64,000 bases of DNA from Gordonia sp. SL306 (GCF_026625785.1 NZ_CP113063.1:1240001-1304000); one strand, 5' to 3'; counted from the stretch's first letter, positions 18,369-26,817 are shown. Made by a program: numbers and translations. Notes: generated by a model not told the origin, from the sequence alone.

Positions 18369-19897
18369 TGCGCTACCAACTCTCGGTGAATGTGGGCCAG
18401 GACCTCCGGGAGGTCGTCGGAACGCCGGATACGGCGAGACCGCCGCTCTCCGAACACCTCCGGCAGCGGATCGACGCGGACGGGCCCGATGCCGATGTAG
18501 TACATCGAGACGCCTGCCTCCGCGGCCTCGACGAGCGCGTGCGCCACATCGGCCCACGCGTATCGGCCCTCGTACCCCTCATCCGACATCAGCCCGTCGC
18601 CGATGATGATCAGCAGCCGCCGCTCGGACGGCTGATCGAGCAGTCGTCGGGTGAGGTGACGGATCGGCGCACCGAGGCGCGTGTAACCACCGGTGTGCAA
18701 ACCCAGGCTGCTCGGGTCCGAAAAGTGCGGATCGGCGAAGTCCTTGAGGCAGTTGACCTCCACCCGGTGCCGGGTGTTGCCGGAGAACACGAAGATGCCG
18801 TGCTTCTCTCGGGAGAGCGTCATCGCCCGCGACAATGCGTCGGCGCACGCCAGTTCGGTACGGAAGGCGCGTCCGCCGTTCGAGCTGAGCGACGAACTGC
18901 CGTCGAGGAGCAATGCGGTGCTGACGTCACGTGCGCTCGGCAGCAGCTCGCGGAACACCCGCGGTTGCCCCGCCTCCCCTGTGAGGGTGTCGATGTAGTG
19001 GCTCACGTACCGGTCCACGTCGATGTCGGAACCGTCCTCGAGACCGCCGCGCACGGCTCGGTGCGTGTGCTCGGCGAACCACTTCCGGATGTCGGGTGAG
19101 ACCGACGCGACGGGGCCGTTGCGCGTCGGGTGCTTGCGTTCGAGCACCGCGACGTGATCGATCAGGAATTCGTCGCGCCACATGTTCCACTCGGGGTACG
19201 GAATCCCGGCCCGCTGGTCGGCACGTATCTCGATCTCGTCGTTCTCGGGTTTGCTCGGCGGCGGCAGGTTGGAGTTGCGTGCACCACCGTCGCCGCCCAC
19301 CGGCACGGACATGAGCCGCTTCGCGTCGATTCGCGACGACGTCCACGGCATCCGCCCATAGGCGCGGCGGACCGCGGATGAGAGCGCACCTCGCGCCTGC
19401 GCGCGCAGCGGGAGCTCCCCGAGCACGGGGTGACCGTCGAGCCGGGTACGTGAGCGTGCGAGGGTCAGGGCCCGTTCGATGATCTCCGCACCGTCGACGT
19501 CATGATCACTGATCTCGAGATGCGGTATCTGGCGGCGGATCTCGGGCAGGAGACCCGGGAGTCGGTCGGCGATCCAGCCAGCCGCCACGCTGCCCTCGAC
19601 CAGCGACAGCGCGCCGCGCTGCCGGGCATCGAGTTCGTGGAGTTCGTACTGGGCAATGCGGTCCTTGGACGGCGAACATTGCAGTGCCACACCGCAGGTG
19701 AGCGTCGAACGCCTCCAGTCGGGACTCAGTGGAGGGTACGGGACATGCACGATCGTGCGGCCGGGATTCAACCCGAATCCCCGACGCGGTCCCGTCATCA
19801 GCCGAACGCCCTCACGACGCCGTTCGGAGAAGGCGACGGCCGTGAGTCCACAGCTACGCTCGACGGTCATCGCGTGCGATGCCTCTCGAACGGTCAT
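18365..19897 (-). CDS. NorD-type VWA-domain protein
   Basis: A 510-residue protein whose C-terminal third is a von Willebrand factor A domain. The metal-ion-dependent adhesion site is LLLDGSSSLS (DxSxS), with later TGGYTRLGAPIRH and LLIIIGDGLMSDEGYEG motifs as in NorD and CbbO. The N-terminal 300 residues are helical and charged and lack a signal peptide, so it should be cytosolic. It pairs with the AAA+ gene downstream (ATGA overlap). The start is the first of three possible Met codons and is preceded by GGTGAG. It follows the micropeptide gene by about 50 bases in the same operon. Confidence 0.87.
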   Translation of the reverse strand: MTVREASHAMTVERSCGLTAVAFSERRREGVRLMTGPRRGFGLNPGRTIVHVPYPPLSPDWRRSTLTCGVALQCSPSKDRIAQYELHELDARQRGALSLVEGSVAAGWIADRLPGLLPEIRRQIPHLEISDHDVDGAEIIERALTLARSRTRLDGHPVLGELPLRAQARGALSSAVRRAYGRMPWTSSRIDAKRLMSVPVGGDGGARNSNLPPPSKPENDEIEIRADQRAGIPYPEWNMWRDEFLIDHVAVLERKHPTRNGPVASVSPDIRKWFAEHTHRAVRGGLEDGSDIDVDRYVSHYIDTLTGEAGQPRVFRELLPSARDVSTALLLDGSSSLSSNGGRAFRTELACADALSRAMTLSREKHGIFVFSGNTRHRVEVNCLKDFADPHFSDPSSLGLHTGGYTRLGAPIRHLTRRLLDQPSERRLLIIIGDGLMSDEGYEGRYAWADVAHALVEAAEAGVSMYYIGIGPVRVDPLPEVFGERRSRRIRRSDDLPEVLAHIHRELVAQ

Positions 19898-19946
19898 CGC
19901 GTACTCACCGCGACGGTTGCACGCCGGGTACCGAGGCGCACATCGG

Positions 19947-20045
19947 TCAGAACGTTCCGATGTTGCTCATGATCCAGTACCAGAACGCGATGACCCCGAT
20001 GATCAGGCCCCACGCAAAGCCGAGTCGTACGATTTCCTGCCACAT
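19947..20045 (-). CDS. 32-residue single-span membrane micropeptide
   Basis: A tiny gene between the TetR and NorD-type genes on the same strand. The product starts MWQEIVRLGF, continues into an aromatic-rich helix with GVIAFWYWIM, and ends SNIGTF. An in-frame ATG lies four codons upstream at 20057 (giving 36 residues), but GGAG six bases before the 20045 ATG makes the shorter form more likely. It is one transmembrane span with almost nothing else. Codon-phase conservation in relatives would test that it is coding. It is the second such peptide in the operon. Confidence 0.68.
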   Translation of the reverse strand: MWQEIVRLGFAWGLIIGVIAFWYWIMSNIGTF

Positions 20046-20072
20046 GTTCGGCTCCATCTCTTTCGGTTCGGT

Positions 20073-20681
20073 TCATCGAGGCTCCAGGCCGCGGATCGCG
20101 GTGGTCAGGTAGTTCTCTATCGCCAAGTCGCGCAACGGCTTCGCATCCGAGGTGACCGCCAGCATCGCATAGAGCCCCAAGAGGAAGAAGACCGCGCTGT
20201 GGTATGGGTCCACGACGACCTCGGCTTCGCCCTCGTCGCGGGCCCGCTCGATCATGCCGACCACCAGCACGATCACCCGGTGTCCGCGCCATTCGTCGGT
20301 CAGCGGCCTCGTTGGCGAGAAGTGCACCGCGAGAACGTCCTTGAAGAGACTCCTACCCAGTCTGCCCTCCATCGCAAGGATCAGGCGCACAGTCTTGGTC
20401 AGCGACGTTCGGAGGTCTCGCGGTTTCGCGAGAAACCGATTCAACTCCCGGGCGATCCGTGCCTCTTCGCGTTCCTCCAGTTCGAGAAGTACATGCTCCT
20501 TGGTCGGGAAGTGGAAATAGAAGGTTCCACGCGCAACACCGGCGGTTGTCGCGATGGCACCCAGATCGGCATCCGCCATCCCCCGCTCCCGGTATTCCGC
20601 GACCGCCGCGTCGAGCAGACGTTCTCGCGTCTGCAGGCGCTGAGCTTCACGGCCCCTTGGTATTTCCCGCTCGATGCTCAT
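20073..20681 (-). CDS. TetR-family transcriptional regulator
   Basis: A 202-residue regulator. The N-terminal HTH is typical of TetR: TRERLLDAAVAEYRERG, then LGAIATTAGVARGTFYFHF and PTKEHVLLEL. The C-terminal ligand domain is unassigned. I start at MSIEREIPRG; the frame extends 16 codons further upstream without support. It is the first gene of the minus-strand operon, 15 bases before the micropeptide. A 27-base palindrome 83 bases upstream of its start is the probable operator, so it probably represses its own operon. It may also affect the divergent peptidase E gene. Confidence 0.88.
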   Translation of the reverse strand: MSIEREIPRGREAQRLQTRERLLDAAVAEYRERGMADADLGAIATTAGVARGTFYFHFPTKEHVLLELEEREEARIARELNRFLAKPRDLRTSLTKTVRLILAMEGRLGRSLFKDVLAVHFSPTRPLTDEWRGHRVIVLVVGMIERARDEGEAEVVVDPYHSAVFFLLGLYAMLAVTSDAKPLRDLAIENYLTTAIRGLEPR

Positions 20682-20763
20682 GTTCAGCTCGTCAGTTCCT
20701 CGTCGACAGCCAGCAGTGAAGGTAGACACTGGTGTGCATCCCGTAAGCCCAACTGGAGTGATA

Positions 20764-20790
20764 TTGACAGATGTCAGTGACAGGCGTCAA
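20764..20790. promoter_or_regulatory. Palindromic operator for the TetR regulator (predicted)
   Basis: Left arm TTGACAGATGTCA and right arm TGACAGGCGTCAA are inverted around one base, matching at 11 of 13 positions. Each arm is itself a near-palindrome with TGACA and TGTCA. It lies in the 158-base region between the divergent TetR start (20681) and the peptidase E start (20840). Size and symmetry fit a TetR dimer pair. Binding is inferred. Confidence 0.6.
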
Positions 20791-20839
20791 CGAAATTGGG
20801 AAATCGGCTGTTTTCCATCCGCCGTGGCAGTCTGGTGGC

Positions 20840-21457
20840 ATGGCCGAAATGCTGCTGTTGAGTCGATGGCTGGGGGCGGTTCCCGCCTTCCTCACCGCTC
20901 ACGGGGCGGCCCCGAATGCGCGCATCGGCTTCGTGCCGACGGCGTCGTCGATCTATTCCGACCGGGCCTGGGTCGACCTGGATCGCAGCACGCTACGGCA
21001 CCAGGGGTTCACCACCGTCGAGCTCGACGTCGAGACGATGCCGACGACGGACTTGGCCGTCGCACTCGACGACCTCGACGCGGTCTTCGTCTCCGGCGGC
21101 AACGTCTTCCATCTGCTGGCGGCGCTGCGTCGGACCGGGTTCGCCGAGATCCTCACCGAGCATGTCCGCGCCGGTCTCCCCTATCTCGGTGCGAGCGCGG
21201 GGGCCTGCGTCGTCGGACCCGACATCGAGCCCCTCGGCATGCTCGACGACCCGGCCGAGGCGACCGGCCTCGCCTCGACGACCGGACTCGGCTGGATCGA
21301 CGAGGTGGTGGTGCCGCACGCAGACGGCATCGTCAGCGGGACGGCCGTCGTCGACGAGCTGCGCACCCGCTTCGGCGATCGGTTCCCGTTGCGATTCCTC
21401 GATGACGATCAGGCGTTGCTGGTCTCCGGTGATTCGGTCTCGGTGGTCGCGTCCTGA
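20840..21457 (+). CDS. Peptidase E-like serine peptidase (S51)
   Basis: A 205-residue protein of the S51 (PepE/cyanophycinase) group with a class-I-glutamine-amidotransferase-like fold. The nucleophile elbow is LGASAGACVVG, and VSGGNVFHLL precedes it as in PepE. Such enzymes cleave Asp-X dipeptides. I start at MAEMLLLSRWLG; a longer frame upstream runs through the predicted operator. Its 3' end overlaps the convergent Rv0556-like gene by 49 bases. It is divergent from the TetR-led operon, and whether it shares its regulation is unknown. Confidence 0.82.
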   Translation: MAEMLLLSRWLGAVPAFLTAHGAAPNARIGFVPTASSIYSDRAWVDLDRSTLRHQGFTTVELDVETMPTTDLAVALDDLDAVFVSGGNVFHLLAALRRTGFAEILTEHVRAGLPYLGASAGACVVGPDIEPLGMLDDPAEATGLASTTGLGWIDEVVVPHADGIVSGTAVVDELRTRFGDRFPLRFLDDDQALLVSGDSVSVVAS

Positions 21458-21927
21458 TCCGGGTCGTCGGTGATGTCTTGGTCGGTGAGGTCTTCCGATG
21501 AGGAGCGGGACAGCATCCGGCGATTGATCTCGGACAGCGCGATCATCACCGCACCGACGACGAGCCACCCGACCACGGCGATCGACAGCGCCGGGACGAT
21601 CGCCAGGGTCCAACTGCGCCCGGCCGGTCGCGCCAGGTCCGGATTGGTGACGTCGTACTCGACACTGATGCGCTGGCCCTGGGTCAGCTCCGTCGGGTAG
21701 AGCAGGCCGAGACGAGGGCTGTGGAACTGGCCGTCGGGGGTCTGGAAGTTGACCGCGGCGTGCAGCCGATCCGCCGACACCACGTCGGCCATGACCATCG
21801 CACGGTTCTCGTCGATCTGCCGATCATTCCTGTGACACCCCGCGACGAGGACCAGGCCCATCGTCGTGACCACCACGCCGAGTACGAGCAGCACGATCTG
21901 CACACGGCGCAGGATGGTCGGGTTCAC
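21409..21927 (-). CDS. Two-span membrane protein, Rv0556-like (DUF3592-type)
   Basis: A 172-residue protein with one N-terminal transmembrane helix (VQIVLLVLGVVVTTMGLVLVA), an exposed beta-rich segment of about 75 residues containing FQTPDGQFHSPRLGLLYP and QRISVEYDVTNPDLARPAG, and a second helix (SIAVVGWLVVGAVMIAL). A charged, Asp/Glu-rich tail follows. The middle part resembles DUF3592 proteins. It lies between menD and the menG/mgtA side as Rv0556 does in M. tuberculosis, at nearly the same length as I recall it. The GTG start has AAGGTGG just upstream. Function unknown. Confidence 0.75.
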   Translation of the reverse strand: MNPTILRRVQIVLLVLGVVVTTMGLVLVAGCHRNDRQIDENRAMVMADVVSADRLHAAVNFQTPDGQFHSPRLGLLYPTELTQGQRISVEYDVTNPDLARPAGRSWTLAIVPALSIAVVGWLVVGAVMIALSEINRRMLSRSSSEDLTDQDITDDPDQDATTETESPETSNA

Positions 21928-21963
21928 GGCCACCACCTTAGTCGGCCTGTTCCGACCCATCTG

Positions 21964-22033
21964 GTTCTGGCCGCAGCTTCAGCTTCTGGCCGCAGCTTCA
22001 GCTCGAAGCCGGAACCCGATACTGCGGCCAGAA
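21964..22033. repeat. 70-base triple-arm hairpin repeat (copy 1)
   Basis: Two direct arms TTCTGGCCGCAGCT (21964 and about 21984) are followed by a conserved spacer with GCTCGAAGCCGGAACCCGA and an inverted arm TACTGCGGCCAGAA. Twelve bases of either left arm can pair with the right arm. Related copies are at 23014 and 61116. It lies between the start of the Rv0556-like gene and the stop of the DUF559 gene. A 14-base duplication (GTCAGGCGAGCCGC) directly follows it at the end of that gene. Confidence 0.85.
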
Positions 22034-22049
22034 AGTCAGGCGAGCCGCG

Positions 22050-22970
22050 TCAGGCGAGCCGCGAGGCGAGTTCGAGCGCGCGCAGGATCTTGGCGTGCAG
22101 GCGTTCTGGATGCTTCAGATCCGCCCACGCCCATCGGACAATGATGTAGCCCAGCGCACGCAGTGCGTCCTCGCGGACCTTCTCTTCGTAGAGCACTTCC
22201 TCGATGTCACGCCCGTACGTTGCGCTCCGGTACTTCGCCCGACCATCCATCTCGCCGACGACACGGCCCGCGATGAGGACGTCGACCCGCGCCACGAACC
22301 GGCCGGATTCATCGGTGATGACCTGTTGGATCTCGGGTTCGGGGATGTCGGGGAAGGTCAGCAGGACGGCACGGCTGAACGACTCCGCGACACTCTCGGC
22401 ACGACCATCCGCCACCGCGAGCGCCCGCCGGAGCGTGGCGGCACCGTGTTGACGCTTCGTGCGTGCGGCGTGTTCGTCGAGCACGTCGCGTCCCACCCCG
22501 AGGGCGAGTGCCGCATCGAGCGCGCAGACGGCCTGGTCGAATGTGCCCATCCGTGCCACATCGGCCGCGGTGCGACCCAGACTGGTGACCCGTCGCCCGT
22601 CGATGGCCTCGATGTCCGATTCCCGCAGTCGCCGATCCCGATGAAGGAAAACTGTCGCCGTCTCGCGTCCACCGGTCGACGTCACGAAATGCACGAGCTG
22701 ATGATCGGGTTCGAGCAGTGGGAGACGGTGCACGGCCGCCGCCGACGTATGGCTGAGGGCACGCCGGTCTCCGCCGCCGAGAGACGCGGCGAACACTTTC
22801 TCCCGATATATCTCGTCGTGCTCGTTCGGCGCTGCCTCCGTCGCGCGGTATGTCCCCCGCCAGACCCGATCCAGTACCTGGTCGGCGACTGCCCCGCGAA
22901 GTTCGGAGTCGCCGACAAATGCCGCCTTCGCCCGATGAATGAATCCGAAGCCGTCCGCATGAAGATCCAT
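22050..22970 (-). CDS. DUF559/AbiEi-like protein with PD-(D/E)XK-type C-terminus
   Basis: A 306-residue protein of a type common in actinobacteria. The N-terminal part resembles AbiEi-like antitoxin domain proteins (ALSHTSAAAVHRLPLLEP). The C-terminal 110 residues resemble DUF559/Vsr-like nucleases: ARVDVLIAGRVVGEMDGRAKY with Asp, Glu/Asp and Lys in nuclease order, and later EKVREDALRALGY. It may be a defence or DNA-processing protein, but no cognate toxin gene is adjacent. The start is the Met-Asp-Leu-His; 15 upstream residues run towards a repeat. Copies of the 70-base hairpin element lie on both sides. Confidence 0.75.
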   Translation of the reverse strand: MDLHADGFGFIHRAKAAFVGDSELRGAVADQVLDRVWRGTYRATEAAPNEHDEIYREKVFAASLGGGDRRALSHTSAAAVHRLPLLEPDHQLVHFVTSTGGRETATVFLHRDRRLRESDIEAIDGRRVTSLGRTAADVARMGTFDQAVCALDAALALGVGRDVLDEHAARTKRQHGAATLRRALAVADGRAESVAESFSRAVLLTFPDIPEPEIQQVITDESGRFVARVDVLIAGRVVGEMDGRAKYRSATYGRDIEEVLYEEKVREDALRALGYIIVRWAWADLKHPERLHAKILRALELASRLA

Positions 22971-23013
22971 GCCCTCTTTGACGCACCCGGACGCCCGGCG
23001 GATCCGGCGCAAC

Positions 23014-23084
23014 ATTCTGGCCGCACCTTCAGCTTCTGGCCGCAGTAGCAGCTCGAAGCCGGAACCCGATACTGCGGCCAGAAT
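23014..23084. repeat. 70-base triple-arm hairpin repeat (copy 2)
   Basis: The outer left arm is TTCTGGCCGCACCT and the inner left arm TTCTGGCCGCAGTA. The spacer contains GCTCGAAGCCGGAACCCGA and the right arm is TACTGCGGCCAGAA. The inner arm pairs perfectly (14 bases) with the right arm. It lies between the menD stop and the DUF559 gene start, so the promoter of the latter would have to lie in or next to it. Confidence 0.87.
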
Positions 23085-23119
23085 GACGACCCCTACGCCG
23101 GCCGGCCGTGCCGCGCTGC

Positions 23120-24796
23120 CTACGCCAGCCGCGCCGCGATAGCCGCGTGCACGTCGCGCAATGCCGCACGATCGGTACTCACCTCGACCACCTCGACGCC
23201 ACCCGCAGGCGCCGGTTCACCCAGCACCGACGACAGCTCGCCCAGCCCGACCCGACGATGCGGGATGTGGAAACCGGCGCACAGGGACGCCAGGTCGGCG
23301 CGGTGCGGCGTCCCGAAGATCCGTTCGTAGGCACCCGCGTAGGGACCAGTGTTGAATCGCGGATCGCCCTGCTCCAGCAATCCGAAGATGCCGCCGCCGT
23401 CGTCGTTGGCCACGACGATCCGCAGCGACGACGGGCGCGGCTCACCCGGCCCCACCACCAGTCCGGTGACGTCATGGATGAAGGTCAGATCGCCCATCAG
23501 GGCAATGGTGTGCGCTCCGGGATCGGACCTGTCGAGCGCCAGCGCCGCTCCGATCACCGTCGAGTTGGTGCCGTCGATCCCCGCGACGCCGCGGTTGGAG
23601 AGCACCCGCACCCCCTCGGTGACCCGCCCGGCCAGCGCGACGTCGCGGATCGGGTTGCTCGCCCCGACCACCAGCTGGTCGCCGGGACGCATGGCGGCGC
23701 TGACGGCCCGCGCGACGTGAAGTCCGGTGGCGGCATCCGGATCGTCGAGCAGCAGACTGTCCAGCTCGGCATCCACCGCACCGAGAACCCGCTGCTGGGC
23801 GGCCGCGCATTCCTTGAGCCATTCCTCGCGCGCCTCCCCGATCGGTTCGACGCGCGTGCCGGTGGCGTACACGTTGCCGGACACATCCGGCCAGCGCGGA
23901 CCGGTCGTCAGCGCATAGACACGCACCTCGGGATCGGCCAGCAGTTGCGAGACGCCGCGGTGCAGCGTCGGACGACCGCAGATGATCGCCTGCTGGGGCC
24001 GTAACGCTCCGAGCGCCAACGGATGCAGCGGCGTATGTGCTTGCGGTGCAGTCGGTTCCGCCACCGTCGGGATGCCGGCGAGCGCGGGATGGAACCCCGC
24101 CCCGTGACCCGAGACGACGACGGTGTCGAGCGACAGGTCGATGGGGATCGGCACATCGAGCTTGCCGACCGGAGCCTGCGTCCACGGCAGTCCGTCGGGG
24201 CGGCCGGCGAAACTCCCGAGATCGTCGTCGGGTCCGGCGCTCGCATCGGGCACCAGCGGCTCCCGCAACGGGATGTCGAATTGGACCGGCCCGGCGTTGC
24301 CGGTGCGGGCACCTCGGGCGGCCGCCAGCACACGGCCGACCGCCGACCGCCACTGGCTGTTCGTATCGAGGTCCTGCTCGGCCAGGCCGAGGCTGATCGT
24401 CGCGCGCACCTGGGTGCCGAAGATGCCGAACTGTTCGACGGTCTGGTTGGCTCCCGATCCCAGGAGTTCGTATGGCCGGTTCGCGCTCACCACCACCAAC
24501 GGCACCCGCGCATAGTTCGCCTCGAACACCGCCGGACTCATGTTCGCGACGGCGGTACCGCTGGTCATCACGATCGGTACCGGCTGCCGCGACGACACCG
24601 CCAGCCCGAGGGCGAGGTAGCCGGCCGACCGCTCGTCGATCCGCACGTGCAGCCGCAGCCGGCCCGCCGCATCGGCCGCATGCAGCGCGAACGCCAGGGG
24701 CGCGTTGCGCGACCCTGGGCACAGGACCGCCTCGGTCACGCCGCCGCGGATCATCTCGTCGACGATGACCCGGGCCTGCAGAGTCGAGGGATTCAT
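23120..24796 (-). CDS. menD: 2-succinyl-5-enolpyruvyl-6-hydroxy-3-cyclohexene-1-carboxylate synthase
   Basis: A 558-residue thiamine-diphosphate enzyme that joins isochorismate and 2-oxoglutarate in menaquinone synthesis. N-terminal signatures are [15 protein letters not shown], the catalytic Glu in [15 protein letters not shown], and MTSGTAVAN. The ThDP motif is [14 protein letters not shown] followed by [15 protein letters not shown]. Length is normal. It is divergent from a methyltransferase with 86 bases between starts. menF and menC, which act before and after, are not in this window. Confidence 0.96.
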   Translation of the reverse strand: MNPSTLQARVIVDEMIRGGVTEAVLCPGSRNAPLAFALHAADAAGRLRLHVRIDERSAGYLALGLAVSSRQPVPIVMTSGTAVANMSPAVFEANYARVPLVVVSANRPYELLGSGANQTVEQFGIFGTQVRATISLGLAEQDLDTNSQWRSAVGRVLAAARGARTGNAGPVQFDIPLREPLVPDASAGPDDDLGSFAGRPDGLPWTQAPVGKLDVPIPIDLSLDTVVVSGHGAGFHPALAGIPTVAEPTAPQAHTPLHPLALGALRPQQAIICGRPTLHRGVSQLLADPEVRVYALTTGPRWPDVSGNVYATGTRVEPIGEAREEWLKECAAAQQRVLGAVDAELDSLLLDDPDAATGLHVARAVSAAMRPGDQLVVGASNPIRDVALAGRVTEGVRVLSNRGVAGIDGTNSTVIGAALALDRSDPGAHTIALMGDLTFIHDVTGLVVGPGEPRPSSLRIVVANDDGGGIFGLLEQGDPRFNTGPYAGAYERIFGTPHRADLASLCAGFHIPHRRVGLGELSSVLGEPAPAGGVEVVEVSTDRAALRDVHAAIAARLA

Positions 24797-24882
24797 TCCA
24801 CCAGCGTAGGACTGCTTGCGGTTGTCATCCGAACGGCCTGACGACAGTGGTGCCCGTCACATGGATGCGGCAGGATCGAGGC

Positions 24883-25500
24883 ATGGGCTTCTACGACGAC
24901 CGCGTCCTTCCGCACCTGATCAACCTGACCTGCGGGATGTCGGCGCTGACGCCGTTGCGCAGGCGCACCTGCGAGGGGCTGTCCGGTGACGTCGTCGAGC
25001 TGGGATTCGGCTCCGGCCTCAACGTCGACGTCTACCCCGATACCGTGACCCGCGTGTACGCGATCGAACCGTCCGACGGTGGGTGGGGAATCGCCGCCGA
25101 CCGCGTCGCGTCGTCGCGCGTCCCCATCGAACGAGCCGGCCTCGACGGCCAGCGTCTTCCCTTCGACGACGACACCTTTGACGCCGCGCTCACCACGTTC
25201 ACGATGTGCACCATCCCCGACCTGCCCACCGCGCTGTCGGAGGTAGCGCGGGTGGTGAAGGGCGGTGGCACACTGCATTTCCTCGAGCACGGCAGCGCGC
25301 CCGACGCCGCGGTGCGTCGCTGGCAGCATCGCCTGGAGCCGATCCAGCGCCGGGTGGCCGGTGGCTGCCACCTGACCCGCGACATCCCCGGGGTACTCGC
25401 CGACGCGGGCCTCACCGTCACGGCGATCGACCGCTTCTATCAGCCGGGCACCCCGAAATCGTTCGCCGCGATGAATCTCGGTGTCGCGCGGGTCGCGTGA
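24883..25500 (+). CDS. Class I SAM-dependent methyltransferase
   Basis: A 205-residue methyltransferase of the Methyltransf_11 type. The SAM-binding loop is VVELGFGSGLNVDVYP, followed by IEPSDGG and ALTTFTMCTIPDLPTAL. It begins MGFYDDRVLPHLINLTCG, a start seen in many mycobacterial relatives, with CAGGATCGAG just before it. A longer frame from GTG 24847 is less likely. The acceptor is unknown; similar proteins are annotated as phospholipid or quinone methyltransferase-like. Its TGA stop is part of a hairpin repeat. Confidence 0.83.
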   Translation: MGFYDDRVLPHLINLTCGMSALTPLRRRTCEGLSGDVVELGFGSGLNVDVYPDTVTRVYAIEPSDGGWGIAADRVASSRVPIERAGLDGQRLPFDDDTFDAALTTFTMCTIPDLPTALSEVARVVKGGGTLHFLEHGSAPDAAVRRWQHRLEPIQRRVAGGCHLTRDIPGVLADAGLTVTAIDRFYQPGTPKSFAAMNLGVARVA

Positions 25501-25625
25501 TCTCGATACATCCGCTCGCTACGCTCGCGGGCTACTCGATCAGCGGATGACGCGTCCCGCCGGTTGAGCCGCCCGCCGGTTGAGTAACGACGCGCGAGCG
25601 TAGCGAGCTCGTCGTGTATCGAATC
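25498..25625. repeat. Two TCGAGTAGC-family hairpin elements, opposed
   Basis: The first element runs 25498-25543: TGATCTCGATAC on the left, a CGCTCGCTACGCTCGCG centre and GGGCTACTCGATCAG on the right. The second, 25577-25625, carries CGGTTGAGTAACGACGCGC, then AGCGTAGCGAGC, then GTCGTGTATCGAAT and lies in the opposite sense. The first one includes the stop codon of the methyltransferase gene, so it may act as its terminator. Related elements are at 3158 and 12870. The rest of the 174-base gap holds nothing else visible. Confidence 0.65.
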
Positions 25626-25674
25626 CGAACCCGAGACCGAGGCCACACCCACCCCACCGCCTACTCTCGACCGA

Positions 25675-26772
25675 GTGCGTCGCTGGATCGTGTTGGCCCT
25701 CCTCACCGCGATCGCGACCTACCTTCTCGAACTCCTCGAAGTGGACGCGGCCGCATTGTTCGCCGGCCTCGTCGTCGCGGGTGCGCTGGCCATCGCCGGT
25801 GTCGCCCCACGCCGACGGTCCGCACCGCGTGAGGCCGACGACTCCGATCCCGCCGACGACTCCGCACCGCCCGCGATACCGCGACCGGCGATGCTCGCCG
25901 CACAGGGCGTGCTCGGCGTCTACATCGGGACCATGGCCGATCCGGAGACCCTGTCCGGACTCGGGTCGTCCTGGCTCCCGGTACTCGCCATCGGCCTGGG
26001 CACACTGGCCCTCTCGGTGACCGGCGGCGCACTGCTGGGTCTGCATCGTCTGGTCGACCCGTTGACCGGGTCTCTGGCCCTGGTGGCCGGCGGCGCGTCC
26101 GGGCTCGTCGCGCTCACGAGGGAACTCGGCGGCGACGAACGTATGGTCGCGGTCATCCAATATCTGCGGGTCGCGCTGGTCACCATCACGATCCCGCTGG
26201 TGGCCTCGGTGGTCTTCGACGCACATTCGTCTGGCGCCTCAGTGGCATCGCCGAGCGGCGGCGACCAGGCCTGGGGACTCCTGTTGCTGGCGGTCGGCCT
26301 GGGCATCGGCATACCGGTAGGCCGGCTCGTCCACCTGCCCGCAGCCGGACTCCTCGGCCCGATGGCGGTGGCCACCATCGCCGAACTGACCGGGCTGGCA
26401 GGCGACGCCGCGGTGTCGACGATTCTGCTGACCGTGGCCTACGCGGTGATCGGGTGGCAGGCCGGCCTCGGATTCACGATGGACCGGCTGCGAGCGATCG
26501 GCCGTGTCCTGCCGGCCGCGCTCGTGCTGATCCTGGCGATCGGTGTGGGCTGCGCACTGCTCGGGGTGTTGCTGTCGGCGTGGACCGGCGAATCGATGTT
26601 CGACTGCTACCTCGCCACCACTCCCGGCGGTATCTACGCCGTGCTCGCCGCCGCCACAGCGGCCGGGTCGAATGTCGCGTTCGTCGTCGCGGCCCAGATC
26701 CTGCGCGTGTTGCTGATGCTGTTCGTGGCGCCGTTCGCGGCGCGTGCCGCTGCCCGCCGGTTGGCGCGGTGA
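25675..26772 (+). CDS. AbrB-family multi-span membrane protein
   Basis: A 365-residue polytopic protein of the AbrB family (often mislabelled ammonia monooxygenase). It has a duplicated architecture: each half has a Gly-rich helix, GTMADPETLSGLGSSWLPVL in the first and LPAAGLLGPMAVATIAELTG in the second. The C-terminal ATTPGGIYAVLAAA motif is typical. About 10 hydrophobic segments are visible. The family is thought to be transport-related. A GTG start is used. The reductase gene follows 45 bases downstream and may be co-transcribed. Confidence 0.82.
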   Translation: MRRWIVLALLTAIATYLLELLEVDAAALFAGLVVAGALAIAGVAPRRRSAPREADDSDPADDSAPPAIPRPAMLAAQGVLGVYIGTMADPETLSGLGSSWLPVLAIGLGTLALSVTGGALLGLHRLVDPLTGSLALVAGGASGLVALTRELGGDERMVAVIQYLRVALVTITIPLVASVVFDAHSSGASVASPSGGDQAWGLLLLAVGLGIGIPVGRLVHLPAAGLLGPMAVATIAELTGLAGDAAVSTILLTVAYAVIGWQAGLGFTMDRLRAIGRVLPAALVLILAIGVGCALLGVLLSAWTGESMFDCYLATTPGGIYAVLAAATAAGSNVAFVVAAQILRVLLMLFVAPFAARAAARRLAR

Positions 26773-26817
26773 CCGGCGACCTCGACCGGGTACCGGCACC
26801 TGACTAGAGTCGGGGGC

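Noticed and set aside
14985..20840. Nitric oxide reductase or gas-vesicle locus, suggested by the NorQ/NorD-like pair
   Set aside because: No norC/norB or gvpA-type proteins are present; the membrane proteins beside the pair do not resemble them.
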